DNA of 57,674 nucleotides. It comes from GCA-2733415 sp049614485. GTDB taxonomy: Bacteria; Bacteroidota; Bacteroidia; Flavobacteriales; Flavobacteriaceae. The position numbers were made by a program, and so were the translations under genes. Under the pieces are notes generated by a model. It was given only the letters and a program-made list of their open reading frames with translations. It was not told where the DNA came from and did not search any database. Position 1 is the first letter of the stretch. Each line of letters starts with the position of its first letter. Positions 25,461 through 34,915 of this stretch are shown here, piece by piece. The stretch is taken from NCBI GenBank assembly GCA_049614485.1, contig JBMZDR010000015.1, positions 1 through 57,674 on the forward strand. The letters run 5' to 3'.

Positions 25461-25715
25461 TTATAATATTTGTTAAAAAAATCAGCAAAAACAGTTGTGA
25501 AATAGCATTCTGCTGATTAAGTTTGTATCAGTTTAAAGCTGAAAATTAAGATGGTTTTTACAAAATCATTCTCTATGGTTTTAAATAAAAATACTATCTT
25601 TAATATTCACAAACGAAATTACTTTATTTTTATCAGATACATATGGGTTATGATTAAAAAGTTGTTTCATTTTGCGATAAATTTAACCTAAGCATATAAA
25701 TAGTAAAAAAATAGC

Positions 25716-27917
25716 ATGGATTTTAATCAAATTGACCTACACGCTTCATTAAAAAAATATTTTGGCTTTTCACAATTTAAAGGACTCCAAGAAGGGGTGG
25801 TTAAAAATGTATTGCAGGGTAAAAATACATTTGTTATTATGCCAACCGGTGGGGGGAAATCATTGTGTTTTCAGTTGCCAGCTCTTATGAGTGAAGGAAC
25901 TGCAATTGTAGTATCGCCACTAATAGCTTTAATGAAAAATCAAGTAGATGCAATTCGTGGTATTTCATCTCAAAAAGGGATTGCTCATGTGTTAAACTCA
26001 TCATTGACAAAAACTGAGGTTAAGCAAGTTAAAGAAGACATGACAAACGGGGTTACCAAGTTATTATATGTAGCACCAGAATCATTAACAAAAGAAGAGA
26101 ATATTGAGTTTTTGCGTTCTGTGAAAATTTCTTTTATGGCCGTAGATGAAGCACATTGTATTTCGGAATGGGGACATGATTTTAGACCAGAGTACAGAAA
26201 TTTAAAGAGTATAATTCAAAAAATTGGTGATGACATCTCAATAGTTGCCTTAACTGCAACTGCAACTCCTAAAGTTCAAGAAGATATTATTAAAAACTTA
26301 GGAATGCCTAATGCAGAAGTGTTTAAAGCATCGTTTAATAGGCCTAATTTGTTTTATGAGGTAAGACCCAAAACAAAAAATGTTGATGCAGATATTATCA
26401 GATTTATTAAACAAAATGAAGGGAAAAGTGGTATTGTATACTGTTTGAGTAGAAAACGTGTTGAAGAGTTATCACAAGTGCTTCAGGTAAACGGTATTAA
26501 CGCATTACCATATCATGCCGGATTAGATACCAAAACGAGAGCAAAACATCAGGATATGTTTTTAATGGAAGATACTGATGTTATTGTCGCAACAATTGCA
26601 TTCGGGATGGGGATTGATAAACCAGATGTGAGGTTTGTAATTCATCATGATATCCCTAAAAGTATCGAAAGTTATTATCAAGAAACAGGACGTGGAGGAC
26701 GAGATGGTGGAGAAGGACATTGTTTGGCTTTTTATGCTTATAAAGATATTGAAAAGTTAGAAAAATTCATGGCCAATAAACCAGTTGCAGAACAGGAAAT
26801 AGGTCATGCTTTATTGCAAGAAATGGTTGCGTATTCTGAAACATCAATGTCAAGGCGTAAATTTATCTTACATTATTTCGGAGAAGATTTTGATGAGGTA
26901 AATGGTGAGGGAGCCCAGATGGATGATAACATGAAAAACCCGAAAAAGCAACACGAAGCCCAAGACCAATTAAAAGTACTGCTAGAAACAGTAAGTTTAA
27001 CTAAGGAGAAATACAAATCTAAAGACTTAGTGAGTACCTTGAGAGGGGAAAAAAATGCACTAATATCGTCACATAAAACCGATTTAAAACCATTTTTCGG
27101 AAATGGAAAATCAAAAGACGCTGTATACTGGATGGCTTTAATTCGTCAGGCTCTAGTAGCCAAGTATATTAAAAAAGATATTGAAACTTATGGTGTTATT
27201 AGGTTAACGCCAAAAGGGAAAACGTTTATAGATAAGCCGGAAAGTTTTATGATGACAGAAGACCACTTGTATATTGATCAAGGTACAGATGGTGTTTTTG
27301 TAGCCTCTAAAGGAGGTGATGCTTCTGCAGATCAAAACCTATTGAAAATATTAAAGAGTTTACGTAAAAAACAAGCACACAAACTAGGGGTGCCTCCATT
27401 TATTGTATTTCAAGACCCATCATTAGAAGATATGGCTTTAAAATACCCAATTACCATAGATGAGTTAAAAAATGTTCATGGTGTTGGAGAAGGAAAAGCA
27501 AAGAAATATGGGAAAGAATTTGTAAAAACAATTAAAGCGTATGTTGACGAGAATGATATTATTCGTCCAGATGATTTAGTCGTTAAAAGCACTGGAGTAA
27601 ATTCTGCTTTAAAATTATACATTATACAAAATGTAGATAGAAAATTACCATTAACAGATATTGCTGCAGCAAAAGGAATGGAAATGGGAGATTTCATTAA
27701 AGAAATGGAACAAATAGTATATTCAGGAACAAAATTAAATATCAATTATTGGATAGATGATCACCTGGATGAAGACCAACAAGAAGAAATTCATGAATAC
27801 TTCATGGAAGCTGAAACCGATAAAATAACTGAAGCAATTGAGGAATTTGAAGGCGATTATGATGATGAAGAATTGCGATTATATCGTATTAAATTTATTA
27901 GCGAAGTAGCTAATTAA
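25716..27917 (+). CDS. recQ: ATP-dependent DNA helicase RecQ
   Basis: This 733-residue 3'-5' helicase acts in recombination and fork repair. The helicase core has Walker A MPTGGGKSL, the Walker B box DEAH in VDEAHCISEWGHDF, TATATP, and the QETGRGGRDG motif VI. The RQC winged-helix region follows, then an HRDC domain around IDELKNVHGVGEGKAKKYG. The last ~100 residues form an extended acidic tail found in Bacteroidota RecQ. It is the first gene of a run with pabB, tilS and dsbD. Confidence 0.96.
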   Translation: MDFNQIDLHASLKKYFGFSQFKGLQEGVVKNVLQGKNTFVIMPTGGGKSLCFQLPALMSEGTAIVVSPLIALMKNQVDAIRGISSQKGIAHVLNSSLTKTEVKQVKEDMTNGVTKLLYVAPESLTKEENIEFLRSVKISFMAVDEAHCISEWGHDFRPEYRNLKSIIQKIGDDISIVALTATATPKVQEDIIKNLGMPNAEVFKASFNRPNLFYEVRPKTKNVDADIIRFIKQNEGKSGIVYCLSRKRVEELSQVLQVNGINALPYHAGLDTKTRAKHQDMFLMEDTDVIVATIAFGMGIDKPDVRFVIHHDIPKSIESYYQETGRGGRDGGEGHCLAFYAYKDIEKLEKFMANKPVAEQEIGHALLQEMVAYSETSMSRRKFILHYFGEDFDEVNGEGAQMDDNMKNPKKQHEAQDQLKVLLETVSLTKEKYKSKDLVSTLRGEKNALISSHKTDLKPFFGNGKSKDAVYWMALIRQALVAKYIKKDIETYGVIRLTPKGKTFIDKPESFMMTEDHLYIDQGTDGVFVASKGGDASADQNLLKILKSLRKKQAHKLGVPPFIVFQDPSLEDMALKYPITIDELKNVHGVGEGKAKKYGKEFVKTIKAYVDENDIIRPDDLVVKSTGVNSALKLYIIQNVDRKLPLTDIAAAKGMEMGDFIKEMEQIVYSGTKLNINYWIDDHLDEDQQEEIHEYFMEAETDKITEAIEEFEGDYDDEELRLYRIKFISEVAN

Positions 27918-27929
27918 TAACCTGTTTCC

Positions 27930-29228
27930 TTGAGAACCTTAAAAGTTATCCCATTAGAACCAGAACATTGTATTAAAGAAAAATTATTACAATGGAGCAC
28001 ACAGTTTAGAGAAGTTGTTTGGTTAGATTCTAACAACCACCAACAGCAGTATTCAAATTATGATGCTGTTTTAGCTGTAGATGCCTTTACAATGATACAA
28101 ACAGATGCCTTTGAAGCTTTTGATCAATTAAAAGATTATCAGGCCCATACTAAAGATTGGCTTTTTGGGTATTTGAGCTACGATTTAAAAAATGATACAG
28201 AAAACCTAAAATCTCAAAATTTTGACGGACTAAACTTTCCTGAGCTATATTTTTTTCAGCCTAAGAAAGTTTTTTTACTAAAAGAGAATACTATAGAGTT
28301 ACATTATTTAAATGTTGTTGATGACGAGCTGGAATATGATTATAATGACATAATCCAACAAAAAATTTCCACTGCACAAACACCCAATACAGAAAACTCT
28401 GTAAAAATTAAACTTAGGATGACTAAGGATAATTATTTTGAAAAGTTTCAAACCATCCATGATCATATTTTACGTGGCGATATTTACGAAGTAAACTTCT
28501 GTCAAGAGTTTTATGCAGAAAACACAGCGATAACCCCATTAAATGTATATCAAAACTTAAACACCATATCAAACACACCTTTTGCAACATTTTTAAAGTT
28601 AGATGATAAATATGTGTTATCAGCTTCACCTGAAAGGTATTTGCGTAAAAACGGAACTAAAATTGTATCACAACCTATAAAAGGAACCGCAAAGCGTTCA
28701 AAAAATGCTGAAAACGATGCGCAATTAAAGTATCATTTAGAGCATGATATTAAAGAACGTTCAGAAAATATTATGATAGTTGATTTGGTTCGAAATGATT
28801 TGTCTAAAACAGCAATAAAAGGCAGTGTGAAAGTTCCAGAACTGTGTAAAGTATATTCATTTGACCAAGTTCATCAAATGATAAGTACTGTAACATCAGA
28901 AGTAGAACACACAAAAAGCCCAGTGGAAATTATTAGAACGACTTATCCTATGGGTAGCATGACCGGAGCGCCAAAAGTTTCTGCAATGAAAATTATAGAA
29001 CAATTGGAAACTACAAAACGAAGTTTGTACTCTGGGGCTGTGGGGTATTTTACACCAGATAACGACTTCGATTTTAATGTGATTATACGCAGTATACTAT
29101 ATAATGAAACGAATCAATATGTGTCATACTCTGTTGGAGGAGCAATAACTGCTAAAGCAAATGCAGAAGCTGAATATCAAGAATGCTTGATAAAAGCAAA
29201 GGCAATGCGCGAAGCTTTATTAAGTTAA
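27930..29228 (+). CDS. pabB: Aminodeoxychorismate/anthranilate synthase component I
   Basis: This chorismate-using enzyme with amination activity, 432 residues, fits para-aminobenzoate synthase component I, for folate. The catalytic C-terminal domain contains RGDIYEVNFCQEF, PIKGTAKRSKN, ERSENIMIVDLVRNDLS, MGSMTGAPKVSAMKII, YSGAVGYF and the final GGAITAKANAEAEYQEC. The start is TTG (27930-27932): it lies 13 bases after recQ, and the next Met would remove conserved N-terminal sequence. No pabA or trpG lies nearby, and no other trp genes, so pabB is preferred over trpE. Confidence 0.88.
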   Translation: MRTLKVIPLEPEHCIKEKLLQWSTQFREVVWLDSNNHQQQYSNYDAVLAVDAFTMIQTDAFEAFDQLKDYQAHTKDWLFGYLSYDLKNDTENLKSQNFDGLNFPELYFFQPKKVFLLKENTIELHYLNVVDDELEYDYNDIIQQKISTAQTPNTENSVKIKLRMTKDNYFEKFQTIHDHILRGDIYEVNFCQEFYAENTAITPLNVYQNLNTISNTPFATFLKLDDKYVLSASPERYLRKNGTKIVSQPIKGTAKRSKNAENDAQLKYHLEHDIKERSENIMIVDLVRNDLSKTAIKGSVKVPELCKVYSFDQVHQMISTVTSEVEHTKSPVEIIRTTYPMGSMTGAPKVSAMKIIEQLETTKRSLYSGAVGYFTPDNDFDFNVIIRSILYNETNQYVSYSVGGAITAKANAEAEYQECLIKAKAMREALLS

Positions 29229-29238
29229 TTATTAAATT

Positions 29239-30546
29239 ATGTTAGAAAGATTTAAACATCATATTACTAATAAGTTGCCTTTTTTAAATAATGCAAAATT
29301 ATTAGTAGCTATATCTGGTGGAATAGATAGTGTTGTTTTAGCGCATTTATGCCATCAACTTGAATTAAATTTTTCATTGGCTCATTGTAATTTTAAGTTG
29401 CGTTATGCAGATTCTGATAAAGACGCAATTTTCGTCAAAAATTTAGCCGAATTTTTACAGGTAGAAATGCATAGTATTGAGTTTGATACAGTATCATATT
29501 CTGAAGAAAAAAAAATGTCAACTCAAATGGCTGCGCGAGAACTTCGTTATAACTGGTTTGAGAAACTAACTGTAGATAATGCATATGATTATATATTAAC
29601 CGCACATCATACAAATGATAATATAGAAACTGTAATTATAAATTTAACACGTGGGGCAAGTTTACATGGATTAACAGGGGTGCCTGAAATTAACGGCAAC
29701 GTTATAAGACCCTTACTGCCTTTTACTAGAGAAGAAATTGAACAGTTTACAATTACTCAAAACATAACTTGGCGTGAAGATGAAAGTAATCAATCAACCA
29801 AATATGTAAGAAACAAGGTAAGACACAAAGTAGTGCCAGTTTTGGAAGAATTAAACACAAGTTTTCCTGCAACGTTTAATAAGCATTTGGCCTATTTAAA
29901 AAAAGAACGTAAAGTTTTAACACAGCATTTAGATACTATAAAAAAGGAAGTCTGTATTTTTGATGAGTCGTTTAAAATTGATCTTAAAAAATTACTGAAA
30001 TATGAAGATGTAGATGTGTATTTACGCCATATTTTAAATGACTATAACTTTACTCAATGGAGTGATATTACCGATTTATGCACAGCACAATCTGGTAAAT
30101 ATGTTCATTCGGACACGCATCGATTGATAAAAGATCGGGATTTTTTATTATTAGAAAAAAAGAAAAAGAATTCTGATACTGTAATATATAAGATAACTGA
30201 AGATTTATGTGATATAGATAGCCCGCTAAAATTAGAGTTTAATAAAGTTCATGAAGTAGGAACAAACTCAGTTGATACAATTTATATTGATAAAGCATTG
30301 GTTGTATATCCTTTAATCTTAAGAAAAAAACATGATGGTGATGTTTTCTACCCTTTCGGAATGAAAGGAAAGAAAAAATTGAGTAAATACTTTAAAGACG
30401 AAAAAATGTCTTTATTAGAAAAAGAACATAGTTGGTTGTTATGTGATGCTACAGATTCAATTATATGGATTGTTGGTAGACGTGCAGACAATCGTTTTTG
30501 TGTTGGTAAAACAACAGAGAATATATTAAAAATAACACGACGTTAA
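29239..30546 (+). CDS. tilS: tRNA(Ile)-lysidine synthase
   Basis: TilS converts C34 of the tRNA(Ile) CAU anticodon to lysidine, which makes it read AUA. The 435-residue protein has the P-loop motif VAISGGIDSVVLAHL, LAHCNFKLR, and the HHTNDNIETVIINLTRG signature. The C-terminal TilS domain ends with PFGMKGKKKLSKYFKDEK and WIVGRRADNRF. Length and motifs are normal. It lies 11 bases after pabB in a probable operon. Confidence 0.95.
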   Translation: MLERFKHHITNKLPFLNNAKLLVAISGGIDSVVLAHLCHQLELNFSLAHCNFKLRYADSDKDAIFVKNLAEFLQVEMHSIEFDTVSYSEEKKMSTQMAARELRYNWFEKLTVDNAYDYILTAHHTNDNIETVIINLTRGASLHGLTGVPEINGNVIRPLLPFTREEIEQFTITQNITWREDESNQSTKYVRNKVRHKVVPVLEELNTSFPATFNKHLAYLKKERKVLTQHLDTIKKEVCIFDESFKIDLKKLLKYEDVDVYLRHILNDYNFTQWSDITDLCTAQSGKYVHSDTHRLIKDRDFLLLEKKKKNSDTVIYKITEDLCDIDSPLKLEFNKVHEVGTNSVDTIYIDKALVVYPLILRKKHDGDVFYPFGMKGKKKLSKYFKDEKMSLLEKEHSWLLCDATDSIIWIVGRRADNRFCVGKTTENILKITRR

Positions 30547-30557
30547 AGCCCTTTAGA

Positions 30558-32636
30558 ATGAAAAGAATATTAAACTTATTTATTATACTGTTAAGTTTTA
30601 GTTTTACTCAAGCTCAAATAGTAACGCCAGTTAAGTGGACTGGAGCCGTAGAAAAAATTTCAGACACAGAATTTAATTTAATTTACAATGCTACAGTCCA
30701 AGATCATTGGCATTTGTATTCGCAACATTTACCTGAAGGTGGCGCTTTACCAACAGAACTCCTTTATGATGAGACTCAATTGGGTAAAACATTCGAGTTA
30801 ACTTCTGAAAAAGCCGCAGAAAGCAAAACTGTTGTGTTGTATGATAAGGTGTTTGAAATGGATATGCGCTTCTTTGATCATACAGCAACATTAGCACAAC
30901 GTATTAAGGTATTAGACCCCACTTTAACATCTATTGATGGAGAAGTGTCTTTTCAATCCTGTGATGATGAAAAATGCTTGTTTGATGAGGTTAAACTAAC
31001 ATTTGATTTAACTACTGCAACAGTTGTTGATGAAGGTAAAGATCAATATTCAATACTATCACTTGAAGAAACAAAACGAAATGAAGAATTAAAAAAGAAA
31101 GCAGACAATACGTTTACTTTAAAATTACCAATTGATGATAAAGCAGACGCAAAAATTGATGTTGAAAAAGTAGAAGCAGATACGGATTCTATTGGTAAAT
31201 CTAACGAATCAAAAGGTTTGTTTACTATTTTTTTCTTAGCGTTTTTATCAGGATTTGCAGCTTTATTAACACCCTGTGTATTTCCAATGATTCCAATGAC
31301 GGTAAGCTTTTTTACAAAACAGAGCAAGAGTAAAGCCGCTGGAGTAAGAAACGCAATTATTTACGGATTATTTATCATTTTTATTTATGTGTTTTTAGGG
31401 GCTATTGTTACTTGGGCATTTGGTGCAGATGCTTTAAACGCATTATCTACTAATGTGTGGTTTAATATCATATTCTTTATTTTATTAGTTGTCTTTGCAT
31501 TCTCATTTTTAGGGGCATTTGAAATCATGTTGCCAAATTCATGGGCAAATAAAGTAGATAGTCAAGCTGATAGAGGAGGAATGATTGGTATCTTTTTTAT
31601 GGCTTTAGCATTAGCAATTGTGTCGTTTTCTTGTACAGGGCCAATTGTAGGAACTTTATTAGTAGAGGCAGCGTCTAAAGGGGGTATCGCACCGTTTGTT
31701 GGCATGTTTGGTTTCTCTTTAGCGTTAGCATTACCATTTACATTATTTGCTATGTTTCCAGGGTGGTTAAATTCACTACCAAAATCTGGAGGATGGTTAA
31801 ACACAGTAAAAGTAGTGTTAGGATTCTTAGAGTTAGCCTTAGCGTTTAAGTTTTTATCAAACGCAGATTTAGTTGTACAAGGACATTTCTTAGAACGTGA
31901 AGTATTTATAGCTATCTGGATTGCAGTTTTCGGAGCTTTAGCATTCTATTTATTTGGGAAAATACAATTACCGCATGATTCACCTATACAGAGTATTTCT
32001 GTAGGGAGATTAATGCTAGGATTAATCACATTAACATTTACGATATATTTAATTCCAGGATTATGGGGTGCGCCACTAAAATTGATTAGCGGTTTCCCGC
32101 CTCCAATGCATTACAGTGAAAGCCCGTATGGAGTTGGTTTTTCTAAAAAAGGAGTAGGTGGTATAAGTCATTCAGAACTGCCAGAAGGTGCCCATTTAGG
32201 ACCACATGATATCATAGCCTTTCATGATTATGAAACAGGTATAGCGTATGCAAAACAAGAAAATAAACCTGTGTTGCTAGACTTTACGGGGCATGCTTGT
32301 GTGAACTGTAGGAAAATGGAAGAACGCGTATGGTCTGAAAAAGAAGTGTTTGATTTGATTAATAATGATTACGTGTTAATCTCATTATATGTAGATGACA
32401 AACGCCAATTGCCTAAATCAGAACAATACGTGTCAGAAACTACAGGGAAGTCTATTGAAACTATAGGAAATAAATGGAGTGATTTTCAAACAGTAAATTA
32501 CAAAGCCAATGCGCAACCTTACTATGTGTTATTAGGTAAAAATGAAGAGAAATTAAATGCTCCAATTGGATACACTCCTGATGTTGAGGTGTATACTTCT
32601 TGGTTACAAGAGGGGGTAGAGAATTATAAAAAATAA
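30558..32636 (+). CDS. dsbD: Thiol:disulfide interchange protein DsbD
   Basis: This 692-residue inner-membrane reductase carries electrons from cytoplasmic thioredoxin to periplasmic proteins. It has a signal peptide (residues 1-19), an N-terminal DsbD-alpha domain with SCDDEKCLF, a charged linker, eight membrane helices with the core cysteines in LLTPCVFPMIPM and SFSCTGPIVGT, and a C-terminal thioredoxin domain with ACVNCRKMEE. All the redox cysteine pairs I would expect are present. It is the last gene of the recQ-pabB-tilS-dsbD run and is followed by a very long terminator hairpin. Confidence 0.95.
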   Translation: MKRILNLFIILLSFSFTQAQIVTPVKWTGAVEKISDTEFNLIYNATVQDHWHLYSQHLPEGGALPTELLYDETQLGKTFELTSEKAAESKTVVLYDKVFEMDMRFFDHTATLAQRIKVLDPTLTSIDGEVSFQSCDDEKCLFDEVKLTFDLTTATVVDEGKDQYSILSLEETKRNEELKKKADNTFTLKLPIDDKADAKIDVEKVEADTDSIGKSNESKGLFTIFFLAFLSGFAALLTPCVFPMIPMTVSFFTKQSKSKAAGVRNAIIYGLFIIFIYVFLGAIVTWAFGADALNALSTNVWFNIIFFILLVVFAFSFLGAFEIMLPNSWANKVDSQADRGGMIGIFFMALALAIVSFSCTGPIVGTLLVEAASKGGIAPFVGMFGFSLALALPFTLFAMFPGWLNSLPKSGGWLNTVKVVLGFLELALAFKFLSNADLVVQGHFLEREVFIAIWIAVFGALAFYLFGKIQLPHDSPIQSISVGRLMLGLITLTFTIYLIPGLWGAPLKLISGFPPPMHYSESPYGVGFSKKGVGGISHSELPEGAHLGPHDIIAFHDYETGIAYAKQENKPVLLDFTGHACVNCRKMEERVWSEKEVFDLINNDYVLISLYVDDKRQLPKSEQYVSETTGKSIETIGNKWSDFQTVNYKANAQPYYVLLGKNEEKLNAPIGYTPDVEVYTSWLQEGVENYKK

Positions 32637-32644
32637 ATTAAGTA

Positions 32645-32693
32645 TATATAAAACAGCACAGGCACTTTTTAAGCGCCTGTGCTGTTTTATATA
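32645..32693 (+). terminator. Terminator downstream of dsbD
   Basis: A perfect 19-bp stem (TATATAAAACAGCACAGGC at 32645-32663 with its complement at 32675-32693) has an 11-nt loop and a GC-rich core, with TTTT inside the right arm. Confidence 0.8.
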
Positions 32694-32703
32694 CGTCTGT
32701 AAC

Positions 32704-32737
32704 AAAAAAAGGTAGTCTAAAACGACTACCTTTTTTA
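32704..32737. terminator. Bidirectional terminator between dsbD and the anti-sigma gene
   Basis: GGTAGTC and GACTACC form a hairpin with a 6-nt loop, flanked by A7 on the left and T6 on the right. It suits the convergent minus-strand gene best and backs up the preceding hairpin. Confidence 0.88.
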
Positions 32738-32756
32738 AATTAACTTAACCTTGGGG

Positions 32757-33554
32757 TTAGCTAAGTATGGATAATAGTTCTTCAGCTTTTTGATGGTTGA
32801 AGTATGACTCGTTAACAATTAGTTGTAATAATCGTTTTGTTTCTTTAATGTTTTTCTGCTTCAATGACGTTAAAGCTAAATACCAAAATGCTTTGTTTCG
32901 GTCTAATGAATTGCTGTTTTTTAAAGTGTTGAATTGGGTTGTGGCTTTTGAAAAATCGTTCAGCTCTAAATAACAGATTCCTTTATATAATAAAGTATTA
33001 GACGTGCTCGTGTTATACTTTTCATTATACAACTCTAAAGATCTCACAGCAGCAATATACTGTTTGTTTAAAAATAATTCTTCTGCATCAGATAGTAACT
33101 TATCAGCGTCGCTTCTTTGGGTTAGTGAGGGTAATTCAGATAAGTTACTAAAATCAGCATACAAGTTTTCTGGGGAATTTTGATTACTTGTAAAAATATA
33201 ACTAAAAGCTATTAATAACACGACACTCGCTGCAGCAGCATACCATTTGTATAGTTTAATTGGGGAAGTAGTTTGCTGCTTGTAGCTGTGTTGGGCCTGA
33301 TTAATAGCTTTTTTTATGTGTTGTCCATCTTTACTCAACAAGTAGTTTTCGTAAAGTTTTCCATCCTTATTTAAAGTTGTAATTTCCTCCCAAGAACTTG
33401 AGTCATGCAAGGCAAATAAATTTTTATTTATAGCAACTTCTTCAGCTAAACCAGAATCTTCACGCAATTGGTTTTCAAAAGCAGTTAAATCATCTTTAGA
33501 TAACCTGCCACAAATATAATCGTCAATCATCTGGTCTCTATTAAAATCATTCAT
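32757..33554 (-). CDS. Anti-sigma-factor-like membrane protein with periplasmic TPR region
   Basis: This 265-residue protein has an N-terminal cytoplasmic segment (residues 1-100; IDDYICGRLSKDDLTAFENQL resembles anti-sigma domains of Bacteroidota), a single transmembrane helix at about 104-121 (WYAAAASVVLLIAFSYIF) and a periplasmic half with TPR-like helices (about 140-260: AEELFLNKQYIAAVRSLE, LYKGICYLELNDFSKATTQF). It lies directly downstream of the sigma factor gene on the same strand. I infer that it holds the sigma factor at the membrane and that its TPR half senses or is cleaved by something in the periplasm. No sequence identity to a named anti-sigma family can be claimed from reading alone. 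Confidence 0.65.
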   Translation of the reverse strand: MNDFNRDQMIDDYICGRLSKDDLTAFENQLREDSGLAEEVAINKNLFALHDSSSWEEITTLNKDGKLYENYLLSKDGQHIKKAINQAQHSYKQQTTSPIKLYKWYAAAASVVLLIAFSYIFTSNQNSPENLYADFSNLSELPSLTQRSDADKLLSDAEELFLNKQYIAAVRSLELYNEKYNTSTSNTLLYKGICYLELNDFSKATTQFNTLKNSNSLDRNKAFWYLALTSLKQKNIKETKRLLQLIVNESYFNHQKAEELLSILS

Positions 33555-33689
33555 AATTTATTATGTTTTATTTTTATGTAAAGGTCTTTTAGAACCGTTA
33601 CTCATATACATGTTCCTTTTTTTTGGTATTTGTTACCCACTTTTTTTAATTATTTTTAAAAAAATACTATTAACGGTTGTTTTTGGCGA

Positions 33690-34259
33690 TTAAAGGTCCT
33701 TTAGGTTTTTGAAAGAAGAATCTTTCTGAATGAGTTTGATTAATTTTGATTTACATTTAAACACACGTTGTCTTACAACTGTTTCAGAATTATAGCCTAG
33801 CTCTTCAGCTATTTCTTTTTGTTTATGCTTTTTTAAAAATAGAGAGAGTACTTTTTTACAGTTATCAGAAAGTAGATTAAAGTTTCTTTGGTAAAGTTCC
33901 CAACGATCATTTTCAAGAAGTGCAATGGCCATTGATTTCGCCCATTTTTCATCACTAACTTCTTTGAGAATAGTATTGTTTCTCCTTTTTTTTCTGTGGC
34001 TTAATTCTTTAAGCCACATGTTTTTACATATGCCGTATAAGTACCACTCAAAGTTAGATGTAGGGGCAGAGTTTGAGACCTTGAATTTTGTAGTTATATG
34101 CATGAGTGCCTTTTGAAATATATCTTCAGCATCCTCTTCACTGCCGCTGTTATTTTTAATGTACTTACGAACCAAAGGGTATATTAATTCGTAAATTTCT
34201 AAAATACCTTTAGAGTCACCGGAAATTAAGGAATTAAATAAATTTTGTTGTTCGTTCAT
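33690..34259 (-). CDS. ECF-type RNA polymerase sigma factor
   Basis: This 189-residue protein has sigma region 2 (LYGICKNMWLKELSHRKK, preceded by SEEDAEDIFQKALMHI, the core-binding helix) and region 4 (LSDNCKKVLSLFLKKHKQKEIAEELGYNSETVVRQRVFKCKSKL, a helix-turn-helix). It would direct polymerase to a specific set of promoters. I start at the ATG at 34259 (MNEQQNLFN), which puts region 2 at the usual distance; a longer frame to 34379 runs across a perfect palindrome and is not family-like. The anti-sigma-like gene is 135 bp downstream and the CHAT protease locus is divergent. Confidence 0.85.
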   Translation of the reverse strand: MNEQQNLFNSLISGDSKGILEIYELIYPLVRKYIKNNSGSEEDAEDIFQKALMHITTKFKVSNSAPTSNFEWYLYGICKNMWLKELSHRKKRRNNTILKEVSDEKWAKSMAIALLENDRWELYQRNFNLLSDNCKKVLSLFLKKHKQKEIAEELGYNSETVVRQRVFKCKSKLIKLIQKDSSFKNLKDL

Positions 34260-34350
34260 AGGTGCTAAAAGAAATGTGTTATTGGTAAAGCTAAAGATAA
34301 TTTTAAAAAGTATGTTCATAAAAAAGTGAAAATAATTGGGTAACGTTTTG

Positions 34351-34373
34351 CACTTTATAGGAACTATAAAGTG
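34351..34373. promoter_or_regulatory. Perfect 10-bp inverted repeat in the sigma/lipoprotein intergenic region
   Basis: CACTTTATAG-GAA-CTATAAAGTG is a perfect inverted repeat with a 3-bp spacer. It lies 92 bp from the sigma-factor start and 53 bp from the divergent lipoprotein start. It has no T-run, so it reads as an operator rather than a terminator. Confidence 0.5.
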
Positions 34374-34426
34374 GGGCATGATATTATTGTCTTTATTATA
34401 TTTTTTTAACCAATAAACTTATTATT

Positions 34427-34897
34427 ATGAAAAATTTTATCCAATTAGCAGTGTTATTAGTAGTTTTTTTAACTTTTAGTTGTAGTGTGGAAAATGTGAA
34501 TGAACAAAGCTTTCAAGAGAAAATGGATGTAGAAAACAGTACTAGTCAAAAACTACTTGAAGTTTCTTATAAAGAAAATGTCAAGGCTATTGAGATTGAA
34601 TGGTTAAAAGAGGAGTTAAATGTAGAAGAAATAATTTCTATAGCTAATAACGAATTGATTTTTCAGGTAAATAGCAATCAAAGTATAGAGGCTATAACGG
34701 AATTATTATTGTTTTCAGATAACATTATAAGTGTAAAAGAAATAAATAAAGCACTTCTTGTTGCTAGAGAAGGTGATTATGTTAAGGATGATGAAAATGA
34801 AAATGAAAATGAAAAAGAAGAAGGAGATGATGGTTCTGACACAATGAAAGATGGATATACCAAAGGTGATGGTACAACAGATAGTGATGAAGAATAG
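34427..34897 (+). CDS. Small lipoprotein with acidic C-terminal tail
   Basis: I do not recognise this 156-residue protein. It has a lipoprotein signal peptide (AVLLVVFLTFSCS, lipidated Cys19), a central ~90-residue region with alternating helix and strand propensity (VKAIEIEWLKEELNVEEI), and a low-complexity acidic tail of Glu, Asp and Asn (NENENEKEEGDDGSDT ... TTDSDEE). It lies between the divergent sigma factor and the TPR-CHAT protease gene, 68 bp upstream of the latter on the same strand. Position and secretion signal make it a candidate partner or substrate of the protease, but that is inference. Confidence 0.7.
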   Translation: MKNFIQLAVLLVVFLTFSCSVENVNEQSFQEKMDVENSTSQKLLEVSYKENVKAIEIEWLKEELNVEEIISIANNELIFQVNSNQSIEAITELLLFSDNIISVKEINKALLVAREGDYVKDDENENENEKEEGDDGSDTMKDGYTKGDGTTDSDEE

Positions 34898-34915
34898 AAA
34901 AATTTATAGTATAAT

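Noticed and set aside
25480..25518. AATCAGCA / TGCTGATT stem in the kdsD-recQ gap
   Set aside because: The 23-base loop and lack of other structure give no clear function; it could be chance in a 255-bp divergent promoter region.
33690..34379. Longer 229-residue sigma factor
   Set aside because: The extra 40 residues cross the perfect palindrome at 34351-34373 and are hydrophobic and Phe-rich, unlike sigma factor N-termini; the ATG at 34259 fits the family.
34360..34391. ECF promoter GGAAC ... GTC for autoregulation of the sigma factor
   Set aside because: The spacing between the two elements is 24 bp, well beyond the 15-18 bp usual for ECF promoters, and the GGAAC is explained by the palindrome.
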